Shown one piece after another: positions 41,163 to 51,265 of a stretch of 64,000 nucleotides of DNA. How positions within the stretch are numbered: the stretch's first letter is position 1; every line of letters begins with the position of its first letter. The position numbers and the translations under genes are program-made. Source of the stretch: CAWDXG01 sp963822115. Its GTDB lineage: Bacteria; Myxococcota_A; Polyangia; Polyangiales; Polyangiaceae. The notes beneath the pieces were generated by a model that worked only from the letters and a program-made list of their open reading frames with translations, was not told the DNA's origin and did no database searches. The stretch is taken from the NCBI GenBank assembly GCA_963822115.1, contig CAWGGM010000011.1, positions 310,001 through 374,000 of the forward strand. Reading direction: 5' to 3'.

Positions 41163-42644
41163 TTACTCCCGCGCAGGCGTTGCGACGAAAGGCCGGTCTT
41201 CGTGCGCGCACAGGATCTGCACGACCTGGCGGCCGCTGGTGATGGCGGTGGGCACACCACCGCCGGGCTCGACCCACTGCCCCGCCATGTAGAAGCGCTG
41301 CAGACCCGGTAGCATCTTGTCGACGTGCGACAGCGCTCCTCCGTGCGTCGGCATCCAGCCTTCATACGAGCCGCGCCACGAACGCGACATGTTCCAGTAC
41401 GTCAGCGGAGTGGCGATGTCGGTCATGCGTAGCGCGTCCTGGATCCCCGGGAACTGGGGCTCCAGGACTGACAGCGCTTGCAACGCGACTGCCTCCTTGG
41501 CCGCCTGGTAGCCCGTGCCGCGCGTCGCCCACCACTCGTAGGTTGTGGGCGCCAGAAGCTGCACGACGCTGTGTCCTGGCGGCGCGTAGCAGGGGTCGTC
41601 GTTCTCGATCCGTAGGTTCAATTGGTTGTCTTCGCGGCCGCCGAGCTCGAACGGCTCCACGCCGTCTACCAGCATGAGCGACGGAACGTCCGTGAGTGGC
41701 GTCGCCACGCCGAAGCTGGCGAGCACGATGGGGTCGAAGAGCTTCCAGCTTTCCATGCGCTCGCGCATCACGTCTGAGCCGTAGCGCCCGCCGAGCAGAC
41801 GGAACACCGTCTCGGGACCGCTGGAGGTCGAGATCACAACGTCCGCATCGAGCAGCGTGCCGTCGTCCAATCGGACGCCCTTGACGTGGTCCTCTTCCAC
41901 CAGGATCTCGTCAACCGTCGTGTTGACCAGCGCTCGCCCGCCAAGCCGCTTGTAGCTGTCGATCAGTGCATCGCGGAAAGCCGCCGTGCCACCGACGGGT
42001 CGCGACAGAAAGCCGCGCTCCAGGTAGCCGAGTACCATCAGCAGGAACAGGGTAGGGGCGTCGGGCGGAGCCAGCCGGTGCAGGAAGCGCGCGAGCAGCG
42101 GGCTCTTGATGTGCTCCTGCACCCACTGCTCGAGCGGCTTGCGGAAGTGCAGCAGCGTTCCGAGCCCATGGCGGGTGCTCCAGAAGAAGGATACCGATTC
42201 CCGCAGGGATGCCAGCTCGCGTGGATGGTCCACTCGCGGATCGACCTCCGCGAAGGTCCGTGCACCCGCGATGATGCGGCGGATTTCGTCCGCGTCGTGG
42301 GGCGCGAGCCGCTCGAGGTCGCGCGCGAGCTCGTCGAGATTGCGCGTGACGGCGATCTCGATGCGGTCGTGGACGTGGCGGTAGGTCGTGAAGTGCTCCA
42401 GCCTGCGGAGCGTCACCTTCGGCAGGATGCCGAGCTCCTCGTACACCCGGGCAAATGGACCTCCTGTCAGCCAGTGGATGCAGCCGTCGACCAGATACTC
42501 GCCGCGCTGCCACGCAGTGCAGACGCCACCCAGTGCCAGGTTGTGCTCGACGATTGTCGTAGAGAAGCCGCTCGCCTGCGCGTAGCAGCCAGCTGATAGA
42601 CCCGCGAGCCCGCCCCCGATGATCAACACGTGTTCGTCAGCCAT
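41163..42644 (-). CDS. Phytoene-desaturase-like FAD oxidoreductase
   Basis: This 493-aa protein starts at the ATG before ADEHVLIIGGGLAGLSAG, the FAD-binding dinucleotide motif (residues ~8-18); the longer open frame upstream is a shadow of the acyltransferase gene. GGVC, CIHWLTGG, the central GGTAAFRDALIDSYKRLGG and the C-terminal GGGVPTAITSGRQV are typical of the carotenoid desaturase/isomerase and retinol saturase group. The substrate is likely a hydrophobic polyene or retinoid-like compound (family inference). No carotenoid genes are nearby. It is the first of three leftward genes and divergent from the acyltransferase, with 192 bp between. Confidence 0.88.
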   Translation of the reverse strand: MADEHVLIIGGGLAGLSAGCYAQASGFSTTIVEHNLALGGVCTAWQRGEYLVDGCIHWLTGGPFARVYEELGILPKVTLRRLEHFTTYRHVHDRIEIAVTRNLDELARDLERLAPHDADEIRRIIAGARTFAEVDPRVDHPRELASLRESVSFFWSTRHGLGTLLHFRKPLEQWVQEHIKSPLLARFLHRLAPPDAPTLFLLMVLGYLERGFLSRPVGGTAAFRDALIDSYKRLGGRALVNTTVDEILVEEDHVKGVRLDDGTLLDADVVISTSSGPETVFRLLGGRYGSDVMRERMESWKLFDPIVLASFGVATPLTDVPSLMLVDGVEPFELGGREDNQLNLRIENDDPCYAPPGHSVVQLLAPTTYEWWATRGTGYQAAKEAVALQALSVLEPQFPGIQDALRMTDIATPLTYWNMSRSWRGSYEGWMPTHGGALSHVDKMLPGLQRFYMAGQWVEPGGGVPTAITSGRQVVQILCAHEDRPFVATPARE

Positions 42645-42836
42645 GCCCTGAATTCGAGCAAGTCGCGTGCCGCCTGGAAGGCGCGCCAGGCCTGCTTTCG
42701 CGCGCATCGGTTGCGTCGGGGAAGCAGGAGAGCGGCAGCGGTCGCGTTGATCGCGCTCAACGCGGCCTTGCGGATCTGACCGGATGCTGACAATCGCGTG
42801 AAACCCTCCCGACAGGGCAGCTGATAGGCGGAATGC

Positions 42837-43673
42837 ATGACGGGTGTTTTGCTGGGCTGCTATTCGTACGCGGAGTTCTTCGGGACGGCGCTGGCGTTTC
42901 TGCCCGCCATGGGCGTCTCGCACCTCAGGCATCGTCACGACCCGACGCAGCGCCTGCCCGGGCGCTGGATGCGGCGCTTCGGGCGCACCACGTCCAGACT
43001 CACACCGGTCTGGCAGTTCTCGGTCGATGGGACTCCGCCTCTCGACATCCTGGAGAACGCCTACGTTGTTGTCGCCAACCACGAGTCCACGGCGGATCCG
43101 TTCCTGCTCTCCTGGCTGCCGTGGGACATGCGCTGGATCGCCAAGGTGGAGCTGTTCCGAATGCCGCTGATCGGCGCGCTGATGCGCTTCGGGGGCGACA
43201 TTCCGCTCGAGCGCGGCGTGCGCGAGAGCGTCGAGCGCATGCTCTCCGAGTGTCGCCGGACGCTCGACGCCGGCATGCCCATCATGATGTTTCCGGAAGG
43301 CACGCGCTCGCCCGACGGGCGGCTCCTGCCGTTCAAGAATGGCGCGTTCCAGCTCGCGATCGAGGCCCAGGTGCCCGTGTTGCCGATCGCCCTCGCCGGA
43401 ACCCGCAACTGCCGCCCCAAGGGCTCGAAGTGGTTCGGCCGGGCTCGGGCCCATGCGCGCGCGCTCGAACCGATCCAGACGCGCGGGCTGGGCCCGGGGG
43501 ACGTCGAGAAGCTCAGGGACCAGGCGCGGCGCCGCATTGCCGAAGCGCTGCCGGCGGTGCGCGAGCTGGTCGGGGTGCCGGCTGGTGATTTCGACTCGCT
43601 GGCGCCGCCTCCGCCTCCCAAGCAGGCGACAGCCCCTCGCGAGTCTGCACGCGCTTCCGCGCCGGCCATGTGA
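42837..43673 (+). CDS. 1-acyl-glycerol-3-phosphate acyltransferase-family protein
   Basis: This 278-aa protein has the PlsC motifs: HESTAD (His82, Asp87; HX4D catalytic pair), GGDIPLERG (~119-127, motif II), FPEGTRS (152-158, motif III) and VPVLPIALAG (motif IV). It transfers an acyl group to lysophosphatidate or a related acceptor at the cytoplasmic membrane. The N-terminus has a short hydrophobic stretch that could touch the membrane, and the C-terminus is Pro/Ala-rich. The neighbouring polyene oxidoreductase is divergent and not obviously linked. The start is the ATG at 42837. Confidence 0.92.
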   Translation: MTGVLLGCYSYAEFFGTALAFLPAMGVSHLRHRHDPTQRLPGRWMRRFGRTTSRLTPVWQFSVDGTPPLDILENAYVVVANHESTADPFLLSWLPWDMRWIAKVELFRMPLIGALMRFGGDIPLERGVRESVERMLSECRRTLDAGMPIMMFPEGTRSPDGRLLPFKNGAFQLAIEAQVPVLPIALAGTRNCRPKGSKWFGRARAHARALEPIQTRGLGPGDVEKLRDQARRRIAEALPAVRELVGVPAGDFDSLAPPPPPKQATAPRESARASAPAM

Positions 43674-43758
43674 ATCCGGCGGGGGCCCACGCTGCGCCGG
43701 GGCCGCGCGCTGTCGGACGTGTGCATCCAGCCACGCAAGCGGCTAGGTTCGGGGCCCT

Positions 43759-45918
43759 ATGAAGCCGACCTCGCTTATCGTCGCTGCCGCCGTCGCGCTC
43801 TCCGCCTGCGCGCCGGCTCCCCACGTCGCGCCGCCCACCAAGGCCGCTGCGCCGACCCCCGCGCCCAGTGCCTCTGCCGCGCCCGTGGCGGCAAACAAGA
43901 CCGCTGACCCGTTTGCGTGGCTCGCCAAGGTGCATGGCAAGCACGCGATGAAGTGGGTGCACGACCAGGACGCGCGCACCAAGGCCCGCTACACGAGCGA
44001 CGCGGCGTTTTCGCACATGCGCGATCAAATCCTCGAGGTGTACGACTCGGATGCGCGCATTCCGTACGTTCGTCACCGCGGGCAGTACCTGTACAACTTC
44101 TGGCGCGACAGGCAGCACCCGATGGGACTCTGGCGTCGCACCACGCTCGCCAGCTTCAAGAAGCCACACCCCAAGTGGGACGTCTTGCTCGACCTGGATG
44201 CGCTCGACAAGGCCGAAGGCAAGCGCTGGGTGTACCAGGGCGTGCAGTGCATGAAGCCGAAGTACAACGACTGTCTCCTGTATCTGTCGCCCAATGGCGG
44301 CGACGCGCACGCGGTGCGCGAGTTCGACCTGAAGAGCAGGTCGTTCGTCAAGGACGGCTTCAACCTTCCGTCGGCGAAGAGCGAAGTGGGGTGGATCGAT
44401 CACGACCACATCTACGTGGGCACGGACTTCGGCCCGGGCTCGATGACCCAATCGAGCTACCCGCGGATCGTCAAGGAGTGGACCCGCGGCACGCCGCTCG
44501 ACAAGGCGAAGACCATCTTCGAGGGTAAACCGACCGACGTGGGCGTGGACGCGAACCACGACCGCACACCGGGCTTCCAGCGCGACTTCGTAACCGTCGC
44601 GAAGGACTACTACCACGCCGAGCTGTACCAGCGCGTCGGCGACAAGCTGGTGCGCGTCGAGGTGCCGCTCGATGCCGACGCCTACGCGCATCGGCAGTGG
44701 CTCGTGGTCAAGCTCCGCTCGCCCTGGACCGTCGACAAGACGACCTATCCGGCCGGCGCGCTGCTTGCCGCACCCTTCGACAGATTCATGAAGGGTGACC
44801 ACAAGCTCGACGTGCTGTTCAAGCCGGACCAGCACACAGCTCTGGTGTCGCAGAGCTGGACGCGCCACCACCTGATTCTGGACGTGCTCGACGACGTGAA
44901 GAGCCGCCTGGAGGTGCTCACGTTCCGCCACGGCAAGTGGGCCGAGAAGGAGCTCGAAGGCGCGACCGGCCTCAACACCGTGTCGATCGCCAACACCGAT
45001 CCGGATGACAACGACGAGTACTGGCTCTCGGTGGAAGGGTTTCTCACGCCCTCGTCGCTCTTGCGCGGCGTGATCGGCGCCGGAAAGCCGAAGCTCATCA
45101 AGCACGAACCGGCGTTCTTCGACGCCACGCCCTACGAGGTGAGCCAGCATTTCGCCACGTCGAAGGATGGGACGAAGATCCCGTACTTCGAAGTCGCGAA
45201 GAAGAAGCTGCCGCTCGACGGGAAGAACCCCACGCTGCTCTACGGTTACGGCGGTTTCGAGGTGTCGCTCCAGCCCTACTACAGCGGCGCAGTTGGCAGG
45301 GCGTGGCTCGACCGCGGCGGCGTGTACGTGGTGGCGAACATCCGCGGCGGAGGCGAGTACGGCCCTAGCTGGCACGAAGCGGCGCTCAAGCAGAACCGCC
45401 CGAAGGCCTACCAGGACTTCGCGGCGGTGGCGCGTGATCTGATCGCGCGCAAGGTCACCTCATCGGCGCACCTGGGAGCCGAGGGCGCCAGCAATGGCGG
45501 GCTCTTGATGGGCAATATGCTCACGGGCTGGCCGACGCTGTTCGGGGCCATCTCCTGCGAAGTGCCGCTGCTCGACATGCGCCACTACACGCATCTGTCC
45601 GCCGGTGCGTCGTGGATTGCCGAGTACGGCGATCCGGACAAGCCGGCACAGTGGGCCTACATCAAGAAGTTCTCGCCCTACCAGAACCTGCACAAGGGCA
45701 CGGACTATCCGCCGGTGCTGTTCTACACGACCACCAGCGACGACCGCGTCGGGCCGGTCCAGGCGCGGAAGATGGACGCGAAGATGGAAGCGATGGGCGA
45801 CAAGAAGGTGTGGTTCTACGAGAACACCGAGGGTGGCCACGGGGCCGGGGTGGACCATCGACAAGAGGCGTTCATGCACGCGCTCGCCTTCTCGTTCCTG
45901 TGGGACCACGTGAAGTAG
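43759..45918 (+). CDS. Prolyl-oligopeptidase-family (S9A) secreted peptidase
   Basis: This 719-aa protein has a signal peptide ending VALSACAP (probable lipobox SAC) and an Ala/Pro linker. A seven-bladed propeller-like region (~80-430) follows, then a C-terminal hydrolase domain with GASNGG (Ser578), SDDRV (Asp661/662) and GGHGAG (His694). The family cuts short peptides after proline, and the propeller limits entry to small substrates. Lipidation would hold it on the envelope, where it could digest peptides from prey or medium. The start is the ATG at 43759; the motif set is complete, so it should be active. Confidence 0.93.
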   Translation: MKPTSLIVAAAVALSACAPAPHVAPPTKAAAPTPAPSASAAPVAANKTADPFAWLAKVHGKHAMKWVHDQDARTKARYTSDAAFSHMRDQILEVYDSDARIPYVRHRGQYLYNFWRDRQHPMGLWRRTTLASFKKPHPKWDVLLDLDALDKAEGKRWVYQGVQCMKPKYNDCLLYLSPNGGDAHAVREFDLKSRSFVKDGFNLPSAKSEVGWIDHDHIYVGTDFGPGSMTQSSYPRIVKEWTRGTPLDKAKTIFEGKPTDVGVDANHDRTPGFQRDFVTVAKDYYHAELYQRVGDKLVRVEVPLDADAYAHRQWLVVKLRSPWTVDKTTYPAGALLAAPFDRFMKGDHKLDVLFKPDQHTALVSQSWTRHHLILDVLDDVKSRLEVLTFRHGKWAEKELEGATGLNTVSIANTDPDDNDEYWLSVEGFLTPSSLLRGVIGAGKPKLIKHEPAFFDATPYEVSQHFATSKDGTKIPYFEVAKKKLPLDGKNPTLLYGYGGFEVSLQPYYSGAVGRAWLDRGGVYVVANIRGGGEYGPSWHEAALKQNRPKAYQDFAAVARDLIARKVTSSAHLGAEGASNGGLLMGNMLTGWPTLFGAISCEVPLLDMRHYTHLSAGASWIAEYGDPDKPAQWAYIKKFSPYQNLHKGTDYPPVLFYTTTSDDRVGPVQARKMDAKMEAMGDKKVWFYENTEGGHGAGVDHRQEAFMHALAFSFLWDHVK

Positions 45919-45951
45919 CAGCGCCGGGAGGCGCTGACCGCGCGGCGCCTC

Positions 45952-46623
45952 TCAGGTTGCCACGACGTCGGCAAAGCAGAAGCCGGCACGCGTGACGATC
46001 TCGCCCACGCGGATGTCCAACCGCTTCGCGAACATCGGCCCCGCGTAGCAGAAAGTGTGGAACTCGCCGCGCTCACCGCAGGGGTCGACGCCTTCGGGCA
46101 GTTCCGCGAGCAGCTCGTCGTCGTAGCTGCGTCCCACGAAGCGCTCCGGAAGCTGCTTCGGGTCGACCGCGGTGAGGACGGCGCGCACGCCCGCGTCGAT
46201 CATCTGCCGCGCCAGCGGCGGCGTGTCGGCGGGTGTGCCGAAGAGCGGAAAGAGCGGCTCGATGCCGGTGCCTGCGAGCTTGTCGATACGGTAGTCGCGC
46301 ACGTCCTCGAGGAACAGATCGCCGAATGCGGTGTGCGTCACACCTTCGCTCCGCGCCTGCTCCAGCGCGGCTGACATGCGGGCTTCATACACCTCGTTGG
46401 GGCAAGGCCAGGGAAGCAGCACAGGCCACAGCGGCAGCCCTGCAGCGGCGGCCTGCGCTTCGAGCAGCTCGCGGCGCACGGCGTGCATGGCCACGCGGTC
46501 GGCTGCTTCGTTGAGCGTTGTGAGCAGTCCCACGATTTCAACGTCCGGCTGGCTGCGAAGGACGTGGAGCGTCCAGGCGCAGTCCTTGCCCGAGCTCCAT
46601 GAAAGCAGCACGCGACGGGTCAT
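45952..46623 (-). CDS. DPH6-like ATP pyrophosphatase (adenine nucleotide alpha-hydrolase)
   Basis: This 223-aa protein has the PP-loop SWSSGKD (9-15) at the start and PCGERGEFHTFCY near the end, the two signatures of the MJ0570/DPH6 family. In eukaryotes and archaea this family amidates diphthine on elongation factor 2. Bacteria have no diphthamide, so the bacterial versions must adenylate something else; the substrate is unknown. It is cytoplasmic. It converges with the S9 peptidase gene (33 bp). The start ATG follows GCGAAGG-type sequence at a distance and has no strong ribosome site. Confidence 0.88.
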   Translation of the reverse strand: MTRRVLLSWSSGKDCAWTLHVLRSQPDVEIVGLLTTLNEAADRVAMHAVRRELLEAQAAAAGLPLWPVLLPWPCPNEVYEARMSAALEQARSEGVTHTAFGDLFLEDVRDYRIDKLAGTGIEPLFPLFGTPADTPPLARQMIDAGVRAVLTAVDPKQLPERFVGRSYDDELLAELPEGVDPCGERGEFHTFCYAGPMFAKRLDIRVGEIVTRAGFCFADVVAT

Positions 46624-46784
46624 GGGTGCGAAGGATAGCGCATGGCCGGAAGCATGCGGGAGTTGCCAGACGACTCCGGCAACTGCTCGAACTCATCAAG
46701 CATCGCCGCGTCGTTCGTCGATTCGAGCCTGGTCAGGCGGTCGACGAGAGCGCTCTCCAGCGCGTGCTCATTCAGTCCGAACCC

Positions 46785-48059
46785 TCAGTTGCCGGCGTCT
46801 GTGGCGATGCCATGCGCCGCGCCGACCTGCTTTCGCAGCAGCTGCATTGCACGCTTCAACTGGACGTCGGAGCTTGCCTGGAACTGCGGCTCGGTCATGC
46901 TCTTCATCTCGAGGGGGATCAGCATCGAAGCGCTCTGTGGAAGCGCGACCTTCACGCTGGGTACGATGCCTACGTGCCAGATGCTGTGCCCATCCGGCGT
47001 CAACCATTCCCGCACCGCAAGCAGAAGGGCAGTCCCGCCTTTCAAAGGGAACTCCCGCAAGACCGTTCCGGTACCGAACGTCTTTGCTCCGACCAGTTCG
47101 GCGCGTTTGGCATCTTTCAATGCACCGGAGACAATCTCCGCTGCACTCGCCGTGCCTCCGTTGATCAGCACGACCATCGGAAGATCGAACTTCTTGCCGC
47201 CCTTCTTTACCGGCACGGGCGTGACCTTGCCGTGGACATCCTTGCTCAGGACCACATTTCCACCGTGCAGGAACTCGCTCGCCACGGAAATGGCCTGGGC
47301 CAAGAGCCCGCCAGGATCACTTCGTAGATCCAGCACCGCAGCGTCTGCACCCGATTTTCTCGCGTCGGAAAGTGCATTCTGCAGCTCGCGGGAGGTCCCC
47401 TTGCTGAATACCGCGATGCGAACGTCCGCAATCGATGCACCCGGGATCATGTGCCAGGTGACGCTCTGCACATGAATGCGGGCCCGTGTCAGCGTCACCG
47501 TCTTCGTCTGGTCCGTCTCCGGGCTCAAGATGGTCAGCGAGACATGGGTGCCCGGCGGCCCTTTGATCTTCTGAACCGCCTTCTGTAGAGGCAAGCCGGC
47601 GACATCCACTCCACCCACTTTCAAGATGACGTCATTGGGGCGCAATCCCGCCTTCTGCGCAGGCGTCCCATCCAGCGGCGCCACGATGACAATGTGCTTG
47701 TTCTTCTTCTTGACCTCGGCGCCGATGCCGGCGAACTCGCCCCTGAGCGAGCTGCGCTCCTCGGCCACCATCGCCGGCGTGAGGAATACGCTGTGAGCAG
47801 TGTCGCCCAGCGCACCGACCATGCCGGAAATTGCGCCGTAGGTCAGCTTCTCCGGAACGATGGCGGAACGATCCACGTAGTGCGCCTGGATGTCCCTCCA
47901 GGCCTGTTCGACAAGCGGCATGTCCAGGTGTTTCCCACCGGAACCTGGAGCCGCAAAGCTCGTCCCCATCAAGGCGCGACGATCCAGAGCAACGCCACTG
48001 AGAGCCCCGCCGAGGAAAATCGCAACGACTGCTGCAATCAGTGATGGGTTCGATTTCAT
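46785..48059 (-). CDS. S41 C-terminal-processing peptidase
   Basis: This 424-aa protein starts at the ATG 6 nt after AAGGA. An N-terminal membrane anchor or signal (~7-25) is followed by a helical part with VEQAWRDIQAHYVD, a PDZ domain (~105-190; FAGIGAEVK, AGLRPNDVILKVGG) and the catalytic S41 core: LRSDPGG, NGGTASAAEI (Ser nucleophile) and GAKTFGTGTV (Lys base). CtpA-type enzymes trim or degrade periplasmic proteins at their C-termini. The catalytic pair is intact. The longer frame upstream of 48059 adds nothing recognisable. It is divergent from the M16 peptidase gene, with 250 bp between. Confidence 0.92.
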   Translation of the reverse strand: MKSNPSLIAAVVAIFLGGALSGVALDRRALMGTSFAAPGSGGKHLDMPLVEQAWRDIQAHYVDRSAIVPEKLTYGAISGMVGALGDTAHSVFLTPAMVAEERSSLRGEFAGIGAEVKKKNKHIVIVAPLDGTPAQKAGLRPNDVILKVGGVDVAGLPLQKAVQKIKGPPGTHVSLTILSPETDQTKTVTLTRARIHVQSVTWHMIPGASIADVRIAVFSKGTSRELQNALSDARKSGADAAVLDLRSDPGGLLAQAISVASEFLHGGNVVLSKDVHGKVTPVPVKKGGKKFDLPMVVLINGGTASAAEIVSGALKDAKRAELVGAKTFGTGTVLREFPLKGGTALLLAVREWLTPDGHSIWHVGIVPSVKVALPQSASMLIPLEMKSMTEPQFQASSDVQLKRAMQLLRKQVGAAHGIATDAGN

Positions 48060-48309
48060 GCGTGTCCTTGAACCTCCGGGACCTCGCGATTGCCGACGCC
48101 AGACTTCTGTTTGCACACGAGCCCACACAAACCTGGCAATTCAACCCGCTCGGGGCGTGTTTCAATCCCCTGTCTGGTCACAATCCCCAATCCCCGCACT
48201 GCTCGAGGTGCCCTGCCTGCGGACACGGGCGTCGAGGTATTCCGGAACGACTGGCGTCGCTCGGGGGTTGATCCCCTGACCGACGCCTGGAGCGTCCGCA
48301 CCAACCACC

Positions 48310-51072
48310 ATGAATCTCGCAAATCCCCCGTCATTCCGGACCGCTGCAGGCCGACTCGTGCTGGCCACAGCGACTTTTCTTCTCGGCGCGTGCGCCCCGA
48401 CCCGGCCTGCCGAAAAGCCAGTGGCGAAGGCCACGGCAGCTCCGGTCAAGGTCAAGCCGGCCCCGCCCAAGGCCACCCCGCCTGCGTCGAAGGCCGTCGT
48501 CCGCACCACGCTGCCCAATGGCCTGCGCGTCGTCGTCGTGCCGAACCGCCTCGCGCCGGTCGCTACGATGGAGATCAACTACCTCGTCGGCTCGAACGAG
48601 GTCCCGAAGGGCTTTCCCGGCACTGCCCACGCGCAGGAGCACATGATGTTCCGCGGTAGCCCGGGGCTGTCGGCAAACCAGCTCGCCGACATCATGGCCT
48701 CGCTCGGCGGCGACATGAACGCCGACACGCAGAACACCATCACCCAGTACTTCATCACCGCGCCGGCCGAGGATCTGTCGGTCGTCCTGCATGTGGGCGC
48801 GGCGCGCATGGCCGGCGTCGACGACTCGGAAAAACTGTGGGACAAGGAGCGCGGCGCGATCGAGCAGGAGGTCGCGGCCGACAACTCCGATCCGGAGTAC
48901 GTGCTCTACACCAAGCTCCTCGCCGGGTTGTTCAAAGGCACGCCCTACGCCCACGACGCTCTCGGCACGCGCCCATCTTTCAACAAGACGACTGCCAAGG
49001 CGCTGAAGGCGTTCCATGACGCGTGGTACGGGCCGAACAACGCTATCATGGTCATCGCGGGCCATGTGGATCCGCAGAAGGTGCTGCCCGAGGTCAAGCG
49101 CCTGTTCGGTTCGATCCCCAAGGTCAGCCTGCCCGCACGCCCGGCAGTTCACCTCGCGCCGGTCACGCCGAAGACCGTGCGCATGAAGACCGACCAGCCC
49201 TACGGCTTCGTCACGCTGGCCTTCCGTCTGCCCGGCTACAAGAGCCCGGACTTCGCCGCCGGTCAGGTGCTCGCCGACGTCCTCGACAGCCATCGCGGCC
49301 CGCTCTACGCGTTGGTTCCCGAGGGCAAGGCGCTCGAGGCCGGGTTCCAGAACGAGCTCTTCCCCGAGACCGGCATGGGGTTCGCCTATGCCGTCTTCCC
49401 CAAGGGCGCGGACACCAACGCACTGTCCAGAGCGCTTCGCCAAGCGCTCGCCGAGGCAGTGAAGAAGGGCTTCGCGTCCGACATGGTCACCGCTGCCAAG
49501 CGCCAGGAGGCGACCGCGACCGAGCTCCAGAAGAACTCGGTCTCCGGCCTCGCGCAGGCCTGGTCGCAGGCATTGGCGGTCGAGGGCCGGACCTCGCCCG
49601 AGGACGACGTGCGGACGATGAAATCGGTAACGGCCCGAGAGGTCGATGCCGTCGCGCGCAAGTACCTCGACCCAGGCTCCGCGCTCGAAGCGATCCTGAC
49701 ACCTCAGCCGTCCGGCAAGCCGATCGTCTCGAAGGGCTTCGGCGGCGCCGAGAACTTCGCTCCGTCGAAGACCGAGAAGGTGACGCTGCCAGCGTGGGCG
49801 AGAGCCGCGCTTTCCAAGCTCGCCGTTCCGAAGAGCGCGGTCAGCCCGACCGAGACAATCCTGCCGAACGGCTTGCGCCTCATTGTCCAGCCGGAGTCGG
49901 TCAGCGACACGATCAGCGTCTACGGCGAGGTCAAGAACCAGCCGGAGCTCGAGGCGCCCAAGGGTCAGGACGGCGTGGAGCAGGTGCTCGGGCGCCTGTT
50001 CGACTTCGGCACGACGACGATGAACCGCATCGCCTTCCAGAAGGCGCTCGACGACATCGGCGCGCAGGAGAGCGCCGGCACGGACTTCCAGATCAGCGCG
50101 CTGGCCGGGCATTTCGACCGAGCGGTCCAGCTCCTGGCCGACAACGAGCTGCACCCGGCGCTGCCGGCGAAGGCCTTCCAGATCGTCAAGGCGCAGGTCT
50201 CGCACGCCGTCGCCGGCCGGAACCACAGCCCGGACTATCTCGCCCGGCGCGCCCTACGCGTGAACCTGGTACCCAAGCGCGACCCGGAGCGGCGCCAGGC
50301 GACGGCGCGTACGGTCTCGCGACTGACGCTGGACGACGTCAAGGGGTATTACAAGCGCGTCTATCGTCCGGACCTGACGACGTTGGTCGTCATCGGCAAG
50401 GTCACTCCTGCTACGGCCAAGCGTGTCGTGATGAAGTACTTCGGCGGCTGGACGCGCGAAGGCAAGCCGCCGGCGACGGATCTGCCGAAGATCCCCGCGA
50501 ACCGGGCCACGCGCACGGACGTGCCCGACCAGAGCCGCAAGCAGGACAAGGTGACGCTGGCCGAAACGCTAGGCCTGACGCGAGAAAACCCCGACTACTA
50601 CGCGCTCCAGCTCGGCAACCACGTGCTCGGCGGCGGCTTCTACGCGACCAGGCTGTATCACGATCTGCGCGAGGAGTCGGGTCTCGTCTACTACGTCTCC
50701 AGCCACTTCGACGTGAAGCGCACGCGCGCGACCTACAAGCTGGGCTACGGCTGCGATCCACCGAACGTCTCGAAGGCCCGGGCCATTGCCGTGCGCGACC
50801 TCGAGGCGATGCGCACGACTCTCGTCACGCCAGACCAACTCCAGCAGGCCAAGGGGATCCTGCTCCGTGACATCCCGCTACGCGAGTCGAGCGTCCATTC
50901 GATCGCCCACGGCCTCATCCAGCGTTCGATCCTGGGCCTGCCGCTCGACGAGCCGACGATCGCCGCCAGGCACTACATGACGCTCGACGCCCAGGCCGTC
51001 CGCGCCGCTTTCGCCAAGTGGCTCAACCCCGCCCGCCTCATCCAGGTCGTCCAGGGCCCGGCGCCGAAGTAG
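48310..51072 (+). CDS. M16 zinc metallopeptidase lipoprotein (two-domain)
   Basis: This 920-aa protein has a signal peptide ending LLGAC (Cys28), a Pro/Lys/Ala linker (~30-60), an active M16 half and a related second half. The inverted zinc motif is HAQEH (His107, Glu110, His111) with distal Glu187, 76 residues on, as expected. The second half (~510-920) keeps the fold (ILPNGLRLIV, the GGGFYATRLYHDLREESGLVYYV segment) but has no HxxEH, typical of the inactive clamshell half. Substrates are peptides degraded in the envelope or outside. The start is the ATG at 48310 with no clear Shine-Dalgarno. Confidence 0.92.
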   Translation: MNLANPPSFRTAAGRLVLATATFLLGACAPTRPAEKPVAKATAAPVKVKPAPPKATPPASKAVVRTTLPNGLRVVVVPNRLAPVATMEINYLVGSNEVPKGFPGTAHAQEHMMFRGSPGLSANQLADIMASLGGDMNADTQNTITQYFITAPAEDLSVVLHVGAARMAGVDDSEKLWDKERGAIEQEVAADNSDPEYVLYTKLLAGLFKGTPYAHDALGTRPSFNKTTAKALKAFHDAWYGPNNAIMVIAGHVDPQKVLPEVKRLFGSIPKVSLPARPAVHLAPVTPKTVRMKTDQPYGFVTLAFRLPGYKSPDFAAGQVLADVLDSHRGPLYALVPEGKALEAGFQNELFPETGMGFAYAVFPKGADTNALSRALRQALAEAVKKGFASDMVTAAKRQEATATELQKNSVSGLAQAWSQALAVEGRTSPEDDVRTMKSVTAREVDAVARKYLDPGSALEAILTPQPSGKPIVSKGFGGAENFAPSKTEKVTLPAWARAALSKLAVPKSAVSPTETILPNGLRLIVQPESVSDTISVYGEVKNQPELEAPKGQDGVEQVLGRLFDFGTTTMNRIAFQKALDDIGAQESAGTDFQISALAGHFDRAVQLLADNELHPALPAKAFQIVKAQVSHAVAGRNHSPDYLARRALRVNLVPKRDPERRQATARTVSRLTLDDVKGYYKRVYRPDLTTLVVIGKVTPATAKRVVMKYFGGWTREGKPPATDLPKIPANRATRTDVPDQSRKQDKVTLAETLGLTRENPDYYALQLGNHVLGGGFYATRLYHDLREESGLVYYVSSHFDVKRTRATYKLGYGCDPPNVSKARAIAVRDLEAMRTTLVTPDQLQQAKGILLRDIPLRESSVHSIAHGLIQRSILGLPLDEPTIAARHYMTLDAQAVRAAFAKWLNPARLIQVVQGPAPK

Positions 51073-51175
51073 TCACCGGCGGAGGAGCGGGCACCTGGTG
51101 TTTCCGGGATGTCGTCGCCACCGTTGTTCTGCAGCACGAGCGCACGAGGCGATGTCTCCGTGTGCGTATATGGCA

Positions 51176-51203
51176 TTGACACTCGTCATTCGTGTTCTGT
51201 ATC
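51176..51203 (+). promoter_or_regulatory. Possible sigma-70-type promoter of the LuxR-HTH gene
   Basis: TTGACA (51176-51181) is a perfect -35 box. TGTATC (51198-51203) follows after 16 bp as a weak -10 element (the spacing is 17 with GTATCG). The gene start lies 63 bp downstream. This AT-richer patch stands out in the GC-rich background. Confidence 0.45.
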
Positions 51204-51265
51204 GTTTGGGCTTCGCTCGGGCTACTGGGGCTTGAACTGGGATTGCTGCGTCTCGAGGAGAACAA

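Noticed and set aside
42645..43454. N-terminal extension of the phytoene-desaturase-like gene (270 codons)
   Set aside because: It is the shadow of the divergent acyltransferase gene. The FAD motif begins right after the ATG at 42644.
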